Below, piece by piece: positions 24,433-36,200 of a DNA stretch of 64,000 bases. A program made the position numbers and the translations under genes. The DNA is from Sordaria brevicollis (Eukaryota; Ascomycota; Sordariomycetes; Sordariales; Sordariaceae): assembly GCA_033439795.1 (NCBI GenBank), contig JAUTDP010000002.1, positions 4,216,001 to 4,280,000 of the forward strand, read 5' to 3'. A model generated the notes under the pieces. The model was not told the DNA's origin and did not search any database. It saw only the letters and a list, made by a program, of their open reading frames with translations. The stretch's first letter is position 1, and each line of letters opens with the position of its first letter.

Positions 24433-27400
24433 ATGGACGGCAATGGCTCTAGCGGCTCCACTGACAAGGCTGTAGAGCTAGAACCGCTACGGCCGCCCAC
24501 TCGACCGCCTACGGTGGGGAGCGGTAGTGGGACGGCTACCGGAAACTTTGAGAATGCGGCAGCGGCAACGGAGGCGGTCACGGCAGCAGTCGGCCTTCCG
24601 CCTCAGCAACAACAACCACTGCCACCCCCATCATCTTCCGGCCAAGACCCCTATGCCGGCCGGTCCTCAAAAGAAAGGGCTCGTGATGAAGCCAGGAAGG
24701 TCTTGCAAGGTCATCCCATCATGACCAACTTACGGAACATCACCAAGCCCACCGTGGGCAGCGCCATCACCTTGGCCGACAACACCGAGCCCGGCTGGGC
24801 TGTTATTGACGGCGATGTTGGTGGTCACGGCTACAATGAGACCAAGGTCGACATTATCTCGGTACCGTGTCCCGGCGCGGAACCTCTTCATCCATGGACA
24901 TGCGATCCGGTAGCCGAAAGTGACTTTGGCGCTTCGGAAAAACCTGGAACGCCAAAATCCATGAGACCCCCATATGTATGGATTCAGCAGGGAATCCGGA
25001 ACAAGGACCCCTCCATACGGGTATTGGTGTACAGACATCGAGGATTGAGAGAAGGCATCAACATCGACATGCTGGCAGTTGACTTGCTGGACCAAGTCTT
25101 ACAAATTCGCCAAGGAGTGGTAAGATACCCTTACCTAAACCCAAGAACGGGAACCACGTGTTCCTGTTGCTTGTTTCAAAGGTTCCAAGACTGATCGACC
25201 CAGCGCCCGTCTCGTCCTCTCTTCTTCATTGCCCATAGCGTCGGTGGCTTAGTCGTCAAGCGAGCTTTGCTCAAGGCTCATGAAGACCCTCGGTACAAGG
25301 ATATCAGAAACAACTGCCATGGCGTTGGCTTCTTTGGTATGGACTCTTCTCATCACATTTACATGTTTGAAAAGAAAAAAAGCTAACAAAGACTCAGCCA
25401 CCCCTCACCGGGGTTCAAGTTACATGTCCATGAGAAACCTCAGGGAAAGCGTCCGCGAGTTGCTTCAATTGCAAAGGTCTCTCCCAAACTCACTGATAAA
25501 CCAGATCAAGGTCAATACCAACAACAATGCTTGGCTGGACCGAATGCACGAGCAATTTGTGGACATTGCAAGTGAACTTCGCATCTGGTCCTTCTACGAG
25601 ACCATCGACAGTGAACTCTCCAACACGGGTGCAGACTTTGCCAATGAGGTCAAGTTCACGGCTCCCCTGGTGTCTGTCAAGTCTGCGTTGCTCGAGCTGG
25701 CCAAAGAAGAAGTCTTTGCTATCGACAACAGCCATGCCAACATTGCGTCGTTTGGGCCCAACAACATCTCCACCATGAGTGATTTCCTCGAGGACCTGCA
25801 TGAGGCTGTGCTGAAGGCCAAGAGTCTGAGCAAGCATATTCATCATCCGCTGAGGCTAAAGGACCATGTCAAGGTGGAAATTGTTGGGTTCTATGAGGAT
25901 CCTGACCCGGATTCGGAATCGAGCACGCGTCTATACGCAACCAAAACCCAGCTTGGCCAGTATCTCCAAAAGGGAGCTGAGCCCTTTTTGCAAGAGCGGC
26001 TGAGCAAGGTTCAGCACAAACGCCATCTCCTTACACGGGCCTTCACACTCAAGTCAGCTACGGTAACGGAGACAGATGAGGATGATGGCACCAGGCCATC
26101 ATCGGATGTGGACAGCGATGATGTCGATGCCAGCAGCATTGGCAGCTTTTCTGCCCCTTCGATAATTGTCGATCATGTATCCGGTACTCAGCCGGATTTT
26201 ATGCACCCAGCAAATTTTGGTCGACACGCCGCCGCCCATCACGCAAAGAAGAAGATTACCTGGATCCACGTCCCCTTCAACAATCCCATATGGGCCAAGG
26301 AGGTCATAAAGAGACTCGAGGAAACACGGGGCCAGAACCTCCAAAAGCTGCTCAGCCGCGAACACTGGCAGACCAAACAAGTGCAAGGTCTCCAGGCGCA
26401 GTCCCAGCCGTCCTACTTCAAGCCCTTTGCCTGTCTCGTTCCCGCCGACGCCGGCCTGCCCTCCTCGCCCTTCACTACTCCGCTTCTCGACAAGCGAACC
26501 AGCCTTCTTCCCAGTCCGCGCTGCGTCTACCTCTATCTCCCCTACCTCCACTTCGACACCTACTGCAACATCATCCGCCGGCGCAAGCTGATCGAAAAGC
26601 GTCTCGACCACGGCCGTGCCAAGCCGGTACCCGAGTACGTCGAACATCTCGACTCGCTCGAGCTCAAGGTCATCTGGGAGTACATCGGCTTCGACCCGCC
26701 GCTCAACTGCCGCCGCACGCTCGACCAGTTCGCCTACCCTTCCCTCAAAGATACGCACGCCCGCGACGACGACCAGATGCTCTACAAGCTCACGAAGCAC
26801 GACCAGTCTGCGCACACCGAGAAGGCACACTCCGCCAGGTTCGCCGTCGACCCGCCCAGCCGCCGGTCGGCCGTGACTTCGGTATGCACCGCCAAGGGAT
26901 CCGAGCACGAGAGGGAGGAGTACGACGATACTGCATCCGAGACCGAATCCGAGTTCGACTTTGACGAGTGCGATGTCAAGGACGGCAAGCTGCTGATGGT
27001 CGACCAGCTGTGGTTGTGGGCGATTGATAATGACACACTGGCGACGTTCTTCCCGAGACGGGAATCGAGCCCGAAGGAAGGGACGTTGTTCCAGCAGGCG
27101 GACTTGAGGAATATCGTGTACAACGAGCTCAATGGTGATTTGACGGGCCGAACGGACAACGCGCTGGATCTGGCGGCGTTTATTGTGTTGCATGCGGTGA
27201 TGGCGTTTGTGGAATTGTCGACGCATAAGGATCTGGATATTTTTAGGATATTTGAGGAGGCTATCGGTTTATTGGTGCGTATTATCATGTTCAGTTGAAA
27301 GGGTTATGGAACCGAAAGCTAACAGAAGAGTAAAACAGGCTGAGAGAATGACGCAAAACATGCGCCGCTTCCGCACCCAGAACTTCATCAGCACCTCAGT

Positions 27401-28391
27401 CGACGACCTGGACGACGACGACTACGGCAGCGGCAGGACGCTGTCCATCAAGGAGCGACACAAGCGCGAGCTAGAAAAGGCTGAGAAGGAGAACAGAGAG
27501 AACACGTCGGCGCTGCTGGAGCTGAGAGACATGGAAGACGAGCTGTCGACACTGCTCAGACTATTCGAAACCCAGGAGGGCGTGGTCAACCAGTTGAAGG
27601 AGATCTACAACAACCCGAACCTGAAGGAAATCACCAAGAACGGCCAGGGGTATCTCGATAAGGCCATGGAGTATTTGACCGAGTATAAACAGCTGACGGG
27701 CGAAATGGTGAAGAGGGTGGAAACTACCAAGAAGGATGTAAGTCTTCCCGTTCCCTTCCCTTCCCTTCCCTTTTCTTTCTCCCTCCTTTTCCGTTGATAC
27801 TGACCTACTATGATGCAGTACGAGAAAATGCTCGAAATGGCCCAACGCCAAGCCCAAGTCGACGAAGTCCGATGGTCCCGCCTCCAAACCGAGCTCGCCG
27901 CCTCTCAAAACCTGTCCGTCATGATCTTCACCACCTTCACCGTCATCTTCTTGCCTCTATCCTTCTTCACCGGCATCTTCGGTATGAACACGCGCGAATG
28001 GCACGAAGCCGACCCCGACCTCGGACAACCCTCCACCATCCCAACCCTAGGTTACATAGGCGCCATCGCCCTTCCAGTATCCTTCTTTTTAATCTTCACC
28101 TCCCTCATCGCCGCTTTTTCGTCAAGAGTCCAGGGGATCTGTAAGAAAATATTCAAGGCAACCACGGGAAAGATCAAACAGGGGTATCGGGCCATCAAGA
28201 CGGAAGCGCGCAAGATCGAGCCCGAACGGAATAAAATGCGGAAGGAGCGCAAGAAAGTGATGAGAAAGAGGTTGAGGGAAGAGGAGAGGGCAAGACGACA
28301 GAAGGAGCTGAGCTATGATTTCTGGGCTGATGTGATGAATGCGAGACATGAACGGCATCAGATTCCGGATGTGAATAGGCATGATTATTGA
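24433..28391 (+). CDS. Fusion of SERAC1-like serine hydrolase and CorA-like membrane domain
   Basis: Five exons fit together in phase: 24433-25119, 25204-25336, 25398-27274, 27339-27737 and 27819-28391, giving 1,222 residues. Introns of 84, 61, 64 and 81 nt have GT...AG ends, and introns 2 and 3 carry GCTAAC branch points. Residues about 200-300 look like the alpha/beta-hydrolase of fungal SERAC1/lipase-like proteins: FFIAHSVGGLVVKRAL puts the nucleophile at about Ser241, followed by GVGFFATPHRGSS. The centre is helical and acidic. Residues about 940-1132 are CorA-like: a long coiled coil, TM1 at about 1065-1085, the GMN signature at 1087-1089, TM2 at about 1111-1132, and a basic tail. CorA proteins pass Mg2+ and related ions, but the substrate of such fungal fusions is unknown to me. 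The ATG at 24433 was preferred to the frame upstream because that frame has no ATG before it. Confidence 0.85.
27752..27774. repeat. CCCTT pyrimidine tract in intron 4
   Basis: Repeated CCCTT units just downstream of the intron-4 donor of the hydrolase-CorA gene. It may act as an extended polypyrimidine tract, but a slippage-prone microsatellite is as likely. Confidence 0.7.
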
Positions 28392-28959
28392 CTATCCGTT
28401 CTTGGACAAGCAGAAGAGGCTGGCCGGGGTGGTGGGGCTAGTAATCGGCTACCTTTGGTTATTGAAGGTCAAGACGGGAGACACGTTCAGGAGAAAAGGG
28501 GTCAGCAGGATTGGGGCGAAAGGGATGGAAGTGAAAGGAGAAGCTGGCAGGGAAGTAGGCAGCAACAGGAACCGCCGCCAGTGGACAGAAAGGGCAAGGG
28601 GAAGATGAAGTGTGAGGATGGAGTGGAGGATATACCATTGATAATGAGGAGGCCAAGGAACCCGAGGGTGGTGAAGAGGAGGAGGAAGGGAAGCGTGGGC
28701 CGACAACGACTGGAAGATGAGGATGAAGGGAAGAGATCAAGGACGTGGTGATATGCTGGACATGGTGATGATTTTGTCTTGAGGACATGATGAACGACAT
28801 GACTGGATCTCTTTGAAGACATGACGAGACAAAAGTTTTTCTGACGAATACAACAGCGAGCGAGTATGTTGTTGGTTTTTTATTCCTGAATTCTTGGTTG
28901 GATATACCTTTAGAAAGAATGTTGATAGTTTGGATACTATAGATATAATGAAAGAGCCG

Positions 28960-28979
28960 TATATATATATATATATATA
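28960..28979. repeat. (AT)n microsatellite
   Basis: About ten TA dinucleotides in the 3' flank of the hydrolase-CorA gene. Confidence 0.9.
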
Positions 28980-30162
28980 ACAGTCTCGTCGTCCTGCATG
29001 TGTAACAAGTCGTCTGCTGTCCTTCGTCTCATTGGCAACTTGTTACCAGAGCCTCTTGTGCTACACGCCTTCATACTCAGCCTCAAGGTTGTAACCATAG
29101 ATTATCTATATATCCCGCCATTGGTCATACTCTTTGGGTCGTTCAGGATGCCATATGCTGTGTCTCGTTGTTTGGTAGGTCTAGGCTTGTTATGCTGACT
29201 GGCTCCTTGCGGTAGAAGCCATCATGAAGTACCTGTTCCGTGGACAAAGGGGGCTGAGAAACTTTGATGAAGCCAGAGGCAAGACGTCACTTGCCAGCCA
29301 ACAAGCCAGTTTCTCCTGTCTCCTCTCAGTCCTCTCACACCTCGGTTTCTCCAACTTCATTTACCCCAGAGTGCTCCAATCTTGCCCCAGGTTTAGCCCC
29401 GGAAACCCCAGACGCCAAACTGAATCGTGAATCGAACATGACACCTCGTGCACCTCCTTTTTACCCACTGTCTCCAACCGAATTTGCAAGCTATCCAGGA
29501 CCAAGCACAGTGTATGTATAGTGATGAATTGAGTTCCTGAAGGAAGTCTCTTGTCCAAACCTCCAAGCCTTCAAAGCCGTGGAACTTGAACGCCGTTACC
29601 CCGGATGCATTGAGAACTAGTTAAGACACTAACAGATTCCCATAGTCATATCACGCAAACGTTGTTAACAACAACCCTACATGACCCCAAGAAGCTTGTC
29701 CAGCATATTCGGCTACCCTCGGCGCGTCGGGCAGTCGGTACAACCAAAAGAGGAAAAGAGTCCAATGGAGGGGTGCAAGACTGCAAGTATGCCAGAGCCG
29801 CACAGACCGCATTTTCAAATTGTTGCATTTTCATTGGCGGGAACAAGGGAGGGACGTCATTGCGATTTCGCCCGGGTACGGTGGTCCTCGATCGCGGGCT
29901 GCTTTTTTGTTCGGCCGGGGCGTGTGCCAGATCTTTCGTTGGAGATCCGAATCGCTGCCCTGAATGCATTTCACGAAGCGACTCACTCTGCGGGGAACTG
30001 CTGTGAATGTGAAGCTCTTGAGAGGAGGGTTTGTGACGCTACGAAGTCGGAACTGTGATTAAGAGCATCGCCGGTGTCGTCGCCAAGGTTCGGTCCAAGA
30101 CGGGATTTTTGATCGCTCCCGTGTTTTATTTTCCTCAAGAAAGTCTTGATCCCTTTTTTCCC

Positions 30163-30790
30163 TTTACTTGGGGGTGGGCAGGCGGGAACCTTTTGTCCAC
30201 CCCCTCTTACTAAAGAGGGGGGGAAAAAATTCTGGGACAGCGAAAAACCTTGGGACAACCAGAACACCTAATAAAACGCTAAGAAATCTGTTAGTGCAGC
30301 CGAACAACGATGATTTCAGCTACGAAACTATTTTTAAAAAATCCAAAAAAAATCCCTAAGATTGGAAAGGGGTTCCGAAAGCCATTTTCAAAATTATATC
30401 GATTTTGGTAAGGTTAGGAAGAAGAAAACTAGAAGAAAGGCGTTAAACAACTATGGAATTAGCGATCCGTTTTGCGCATGCCCTCTTCTGATTTTGGTTC
30501 CAACAATTACCTTTTGAGCTACCATTTCTTTACCCTTTGGAATTGAATTTTAAGAATGGAAAATTATCTTTCCAATATCTAAAAGACACTTCGAGATTTT
30601 TCTTGGATTTTTTGAAAATAGTTTCATGGTTGAAATTATCGTTGTTCGGCTGCACTAACAGATTTCTTAGCGTTTTATTAGGTGTTCTGGTTGTCCCAAG
30701 GTTTTTCGCTGTCCCGGAATTTTTTCCCCCCCTCTTTAATGAAGAGGGGTGGGCAAAAGGTCCCAAGGCCGCACGCCCACCCCCAAGTAC
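30163..30790. repeat. Foldback element with about 200-bp inverted arms
   Basis: The left arm (about 30163-30360) and right arm (about 30590-30790) are inverse complements around a loop of about 230 bp. The 146-bp cores, 30211-30356 and 30593-30738, align without gaps with eight differences, all transitions. Outer parts share ACTTGGGGGTGGGC and a CCCCTCTT...AAGAGGGG mini-hairpin but are more diverged. It could be a MITE or foldback transposon. I found no convincing target duplication: CTTGATCC on the left and CTTGGTTCC on the right are only suggestive. It sits about 450 bp upstream of the ETF-QO start codon. Confidence 0.8.
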
Positions 30791-30982
30791 CTTTTCTTCA
30801 ATCTTGGTTCCTTGTCTGGTCGTGACGAGATACTTCGGAGGAGACAGTTTGTTGATTTCTTCTTCTCTTTTTTCACTTGTTATACCCATTCTTCTGATTT
30901 TGACATCGTCGTCAGTCAGGTATGCAGCTCCGATCCCTTCCTGTTCCTTATCATCGTTGAATTCTTTCTATCTTGGGGAAAG

Positions 30983-30990
30983 TATATAAA
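30983..30990 (+). promoter_or_regulatory. TATA-like element of ETF-QO
   Basis: TATATAAA lies 248 bp upstream of the ETF-QO ATG in otherwise GC-balanced DNA. Its position suits a TATA box with a leader of about 200 nt. No transcript data support it. Confidence 0.45.
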
Positions 30991-31237
30991 GTGACTTCCA
31001 CTTACAATCATGACTATCTCGTTGTACTAGATCTGTTTTTACTCCACACTCCTCACACTTAGTACTCACACCCACGGACTCATACCAGTCACCACTTCCT
31101 CCCCCTCTCTCTCCAACTTTAACTCCTCCTCCGCCTGTTCCCCCGATATTATCAGTCCCCAGCGACCGAGCAACCCAACCGAACCAACCGGCCGGGCAAA
31201 CGACACACGGACCCGACGCCCGCAGTCGTAACACACA

Positions 31238-33234
31238 ATGTCGACCTCCGCACGCATCACGTCGTCCCTCTACCGGCGGGCTGGTTCCGCCGGCACCACC
31301 TCGGTACAGACCACCCGCGGCCTGAGGACCCTCTCGACACCCACCCTCAACAACATCTCCCCCGCTTCCCGATCCACAAGGAGACCCAATGTCGCCCGCC
31401 AGCCTCTCAACCCTCTCACAAGGACACGACAAATCGCTGCCATCTCGACGACAACACCACGCCGTTTTGCCGACGCCGTTGACGAAGCCTTTGACCCCAA
31501 CAGCATTGAGCGCGAGAGCGATGAGGTCGACGTCTGCATTGTTGGTGGTGGTCCCGCTGGTCTCGCCGCTGCCATTCGCTTGAAGCAGCTTGCCAACGAG
31601 GCCGGCAACGATGACTTCCGTGTCTTGCTTCTCGAGAAGGCCGGCGAGATCGGCGCCCACACCCTTTCCGGTGCCGTTATCGAGCCCTCCGGCATCAAGG
31701 AGCTCATCCCCGACTGGCTCGACGAGGAAAACCCCAACCGCTTCACCGGCGCCACTCCCGCTGGCGGCGACACCATGCGCTTCTTGACCGAGAAGCGTGC
31801 CTTCTGGGTCCCTACGCCTCCCCAGATGCACAACAAGGGCAACTACATTGTTTCCCTTTCCGAGTTCACAAAGTGGTTGGGCGAGCGCGCTGAGGAGGTT
31901 GGCGTCGAGGTCTACCCTGGTTTCGCTGCCTCAGAGGTTCTTTACAAGGCTGATGGCTCCGTCAAGGGTGTCGCTACCAACGATCTTGGTATCGCTCGCG
32001 ATGGCAAGCCCACGGACCGGTTCGAACGCGGTATGGAGTTCCACGCCCGCGTCACCCTCTTCGGTGAGGGCTGCCACGGCTCCCTTTCCAAGCAGGTCAT
32101 CAAGAAGTTCGACCTGCGCCGCGACAGCCAACCCCAGACCTACGGTCTCGGTGTCAAGGAGGTTTGGGAGATCCAGCCTGAGAAGTTCAAGAAGGGCGAG
32201 ATCTTCCACTCCATGGGCTACCCTCTGCCCGCCAACACCTACGGTGGCGCCTGGATGTACCACTTCGGCGACAACCTGGTGTCCATCGGTCTCGTCACCG
32301 CCCTTGACTACCCCAACCCTTGGCTCTCCCCCTACGGCGAGTTCCAGAAGATGAAGCAACACCCCTTCTACCGCCAGTACCTTGAAGGCGGCAAGTGCAT
32401 CTCCTACGGTGCCCGCGCCCTGATCGAGGGTGGTTTCCAGTCCATCCCCAAGGTCGCCTTCCCCGGCGGTGCCCTCATCGGCGACTCGGCCGGTTTCGTC
32501 AACGTGCCCAAGGTCAAGGGCACCCACAACGCCATGAAGTCCGGCATGCTGGCCGCCAACGCCGCCTGGGACGCTCTGCAGGACACCAACGACTCCGGCT
32601 CCGTCTTCCTCTACTCGTACGAGGACTCGCTCCGCAACTCGTCCATCTGGAAGGAGCTCAAGGAGGTGCGCAACATGCGCCCCTCTTTCCACTCCCCCCT
32701 CGGTCTCTACGGCGGCATCATGTACTCCGGCATCGACGCCTTCCTGCTCAAGGGCCGCGTGCCCTGGACCTTCAAGCACAAGGTGCGCGACCACGAGGCC
32801 ACCAAGGCCGCCGACGAGTGCGAGAAGATCGAGTACCCCAAGCCCGACGGCAAGATCACCTTCGACATTTTGACTTCGGTTTCGCGCACGGGTACCAACC
32901 ACGAGGAGGACCAGCCCGTCCATCTCCAGGTTAAGGACTGGGACCAGCACACCAAGGAGACGTACCCCAAGTACAAGGGCCTCGAGAACAGGTTCTGCCC
33001 GGCTGGCGTGTATGAGTATGTCGAGGACGCGAGCAAGGAGGAGGGCGTGAGGTTCCAGATTAATGCGCAGAAGTGAGTATCTCCTTTCCCTCGCCGAGTT
33101 TGAAGATGAACATATGACTAACAGAGACAAACAGCTGCATCCACTGCAAGACCTGCGACATCAAGGCTCCTAACCAGGATATCAACTGGCAGGTGCCCCA
33201 GGGTGGTGAGGGCCCCAAGTACTACATGACATAA
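31238..33234 (+). CDS. Electron transfer flavoprotein-ubiquinone oxidoreductase, mitochondrial
   Basis: This inner-membrane flavo-iron-sulfur enzyme takes electrons from reduced ETF (from fatty-acid and amino-acid dehydrogenases) and gives them to ubiquinone. Exons 31238-33072 and 33135-33234 join through a 62-nt intron (GTGAGT...CAG, AACAG acceptor) to encode 644 residues, the normal family length. The first 80 residues are rich in Arg, Ser and Thr and poor in acids, as expected for a mitochondrial presequence. The FAD-binding motif [11 protein letters not shown] is at about residues 100-110. The 4Fe-4S ligands are Cys587 (FCPAGVYE) and Cys613, Cys616 and Cys619 in NCIHCKTCD; the intron splits the codon for Asn612, so splicing is needed to complete the cluster. 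The C terminus [10 protein letters not shown] is typical. Codon use is strongly C-ending, suggesting high expression. Confidence 0.97.
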
Positions 33235-36200
33235 GTGCCACCCATTTTGTGGACTTTTTGGTTATGTATTCGTTTCTTGGATTGTCTGGTTCCTTCATCG
33301 CCACGCGCAGTTTTTGGGTAGATCGTTAGTTTTGTATGCATATGAGATTTTGGCATAGAGAAATGATGGAGAAGTGCATGGTTATAATGTGAGGCGTTGT
33401 GTTGTCTATTTAACATAGACTGTATATATGGTTTCTACGTTCTTCTGCTTGTCTTTCTGTTTGTAGTAGCTGTTCCGTTTTTGTATCGAGTACTGTATTT
33501 ATATCCATTTGACTTTCCCTTCGGTTATTGGTCTCCAAGTTTGCGTGAGGTTGTCCTGTAAGTGACACCGATTGTCTCTCATTCAATCGTTCATAGCGCT
33601 CCAACTGACGACTGAAGACAACATCGGTTGCTGTTAGTACTCGAGCTGTACGAGCAAGTAAGAGGTATTGCCGACATGATTGAGGATTATTAGGGAAAAT
33701 GTCAACTTCTACTCGAGGTGAAATACTCGGACAATGAACATTTGCCCGTCTATTCGGCTTCTCTATATGAGTACCTACCAAATAACATAAATGTCTCCTT
33801 GTCACTCATGAATAGCATCTATTCGAGATTGGAACATGATGTATAGGCAACCTGCCAACCCCCTGTTCTTCCTCTTACTAACAGGCGCCGGCAGCGAGGA
33901 CACTCGGTCAAGAGAGAAGTGCAGATGCTCGAGTTATTCCATATCCCAATGTTTCCTTTTCTTTCCCTCAGCAGCTGTTGTTCGTTTTCATGCTGCGTGA
34001 TTTGTGAGGTTCTTAACATGTCGATATAAAAGCGCCAATGATCAATCACCATTCAATATGCTTGCCAATCCGTATCGAGAGAAACATACTCCCACTTCGA
34101 CTCATCAAGAGATTTTGAAGACCTGACGTTGAGTGGTCAACCCAAGAACGAATCAGGTCAGAAGGGAGTGTTTTGACATGTGGTTTTAGGTGTTGTTGAT
34201 CAAATAGACTGACGGTTAAGGCCTGCACCGATGAATTCATTTTTCTGGAATGAAGTGGCTGTTTCACTCGGTTCACCTCTTTGGTGTCAAGGCCATGGGG
34301 GTGCTTACTGTAGCATAATAAGGGTAAGAAATTGACGACCAAGACAAGATTTTTTAAATGGTAGGTATATTGGAGTTGGTAGAGGTATGATACTGGCTTA
34401 GGTATCGATCCGTCTTGATATCGGTGATACCCTTCTGATGGAGGTTGGCGAGGATACATCAACCTCTCAGCATGTGCAACTGGCTTCCTTGCACCGTAAC
34501 ACTTTCTATCTCTTCCCTTTTCGTTACTTCTTTTTTTTTTCTCTTTAATTTCTCAATCTACCTTCATCCTTTTTTTTTCTTTCACAAGGTGAATGGTCGT
34601 TAGTGAACAGTGTTATAGCAGGAACCTGATCTCGGTACATAATGGCGGCAACCAACAGACTTCAACCACTTGGGTCAAAACGCATTTCGCTCCAGCCGGA
34701 GTGGAATTGAACAACAATTACCGAAATGACACCTACCTGAGATGCCTGCTACATTTTGTTCTAGTCTCGATCGTGTATGCTGTACGTAATTGAGTACCAA
34801 AAACCTTTCTAGAATCCGACACATCACAGGGGCACAAGCAAGAAACAAAGAACTTCCACCACGTATCAACATGAGACGATATACAGACCATAACTATACC
34901 TCCACCATCGAACCTACAGTACCCACAAACCTTTCCACATCTACCAACGTCCCAGCAGGCGAAGGTAGGTAGGTAGCATAGGCAAGTATCGCCACCGTCG
35001 TCATCGTCCGAACCAAAGCCGAGATAACGGGCGATGTCGAAGTCTTGGGAAGTCATTTTTTTCGGTCAATACTAGGTACATACTTATATAAGCTGATGGA
35101 CAGATCATCACTGGAGCCACTTATGGTAATGGATATGTTCCTCTAAGTGCACTGCACATGCAGCCACGATATCAAGGACCCTGCCTGCTTCAACTCCTAC
35201 GGGCCATCACGAGTTCTTTGACATCACGACTTCCGATTTCGAACGGAGGAAGACTCCGTAAGATCGCCAAGTTTTGGGGATCTCTCGATTCCCAGATCTC
35301 AAGGATCATAATCATGTTCACCCTAATGGTTACGCCAAGTGCGATAACATAGTTAGGTAGGTATATGGACTTCACGATACCTTCGTGTTCACTTCCGGCC
35401 CACGGGGGCATCGATGATTCGAACTGTGAGAAATATGTTTACGTGTCTCAAGTTTGTAACGGCAGGTCCGTAATGTAGGTCTGAAAATGAGTAATCCTGT
35501 ACCCTTTGATTTCATCGCTGCCTGGTTTTGCCGAGCGATACAAGAGTCTGTGATGGTCCTGTTGATGTCTTGCCTGCATGGTTGTAGGTGACTTTGAGGA
35601 GAAGATGAGACAAATCAAGAGATAGGTAAAGACGAGGCGAAAAGATGAGGGTGAAGATAGGTATCTGTAAATAGAGCGATATTCATTGGCATGTGAATAT
35701 ATGAACGGAAGACAGCTGCTGCTTGTGAAGTGACATGAAGGAAAGGACAGACGTTGGAATCAGATATGGTCCGTGAGCTCTCCTGTTAGTCGGCACTACG
35801 AATTTCCTTTTTGGGTCTTCCGGCCTCCGTTGCCAACGTGCTCCATGTGATTTGAGATATTCTCTGCAGAACGACGCCGTCTCCAGCAATCATTTAACTA
35901 GAGACAGAAGAGCAACCAGAGTGCTTATAGACAATGAGCCAGCAAGTGAGAAGAATCGCCATGGATGAGTGAGCCCTCACACAAGGACGTGAAGTTGTCC
36001 GTCTTGCCAGCGAGGTTTGTCGTGAGCATGATGATCGAGTGTCCCTATCGATATCGATACCTATCCGATAGGATGAAGTTATCCGCTCGCCGCCCCGACC
36101 GCTCGAACCGCTCGATGGGATCGGACAGCGAGACTGGACCCAACCAGCCCACGTGCACACGTGGTTCGTTCGTTGGCTGTACCAAAGATAGGTTTTGGAT

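Larger units (their letters stand above)
28392..31237. other. Intergenic region with (AT)n and a foldback element
   Basis: No supported gene. It holds the 3' end of the hydrolase-CorA gene, an (AT)n tract at 28960-28979, the large inverted repeat at about 30160-30790 and the ETF-QO promoter. The short frames inside the inverted-repeat arms are mirror images of one another and are not genes. Confidence 0.6.

Noticed and set aside
26099..27226. 375-codon minus-strand frame
   Set aside because: It is antisense to exon 3 of the hydrolase-CorA gene, whose frame is fixed by phase-consistent splicing; the product is low-complexity.
30168..30889. Similar small proteins predicted on opposite strands
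   Set aside because: They are simply the two inverted-repeat arms translated in mirror image; no start, intron or domain supports genes.
31931..33130. 399-codon minus-strand frame with Val/Leu/Glu-rich product
   Set aside because: It lies antisense to ETF-QO. Strong C-ending codon bias there creates stop-free antisense frames.
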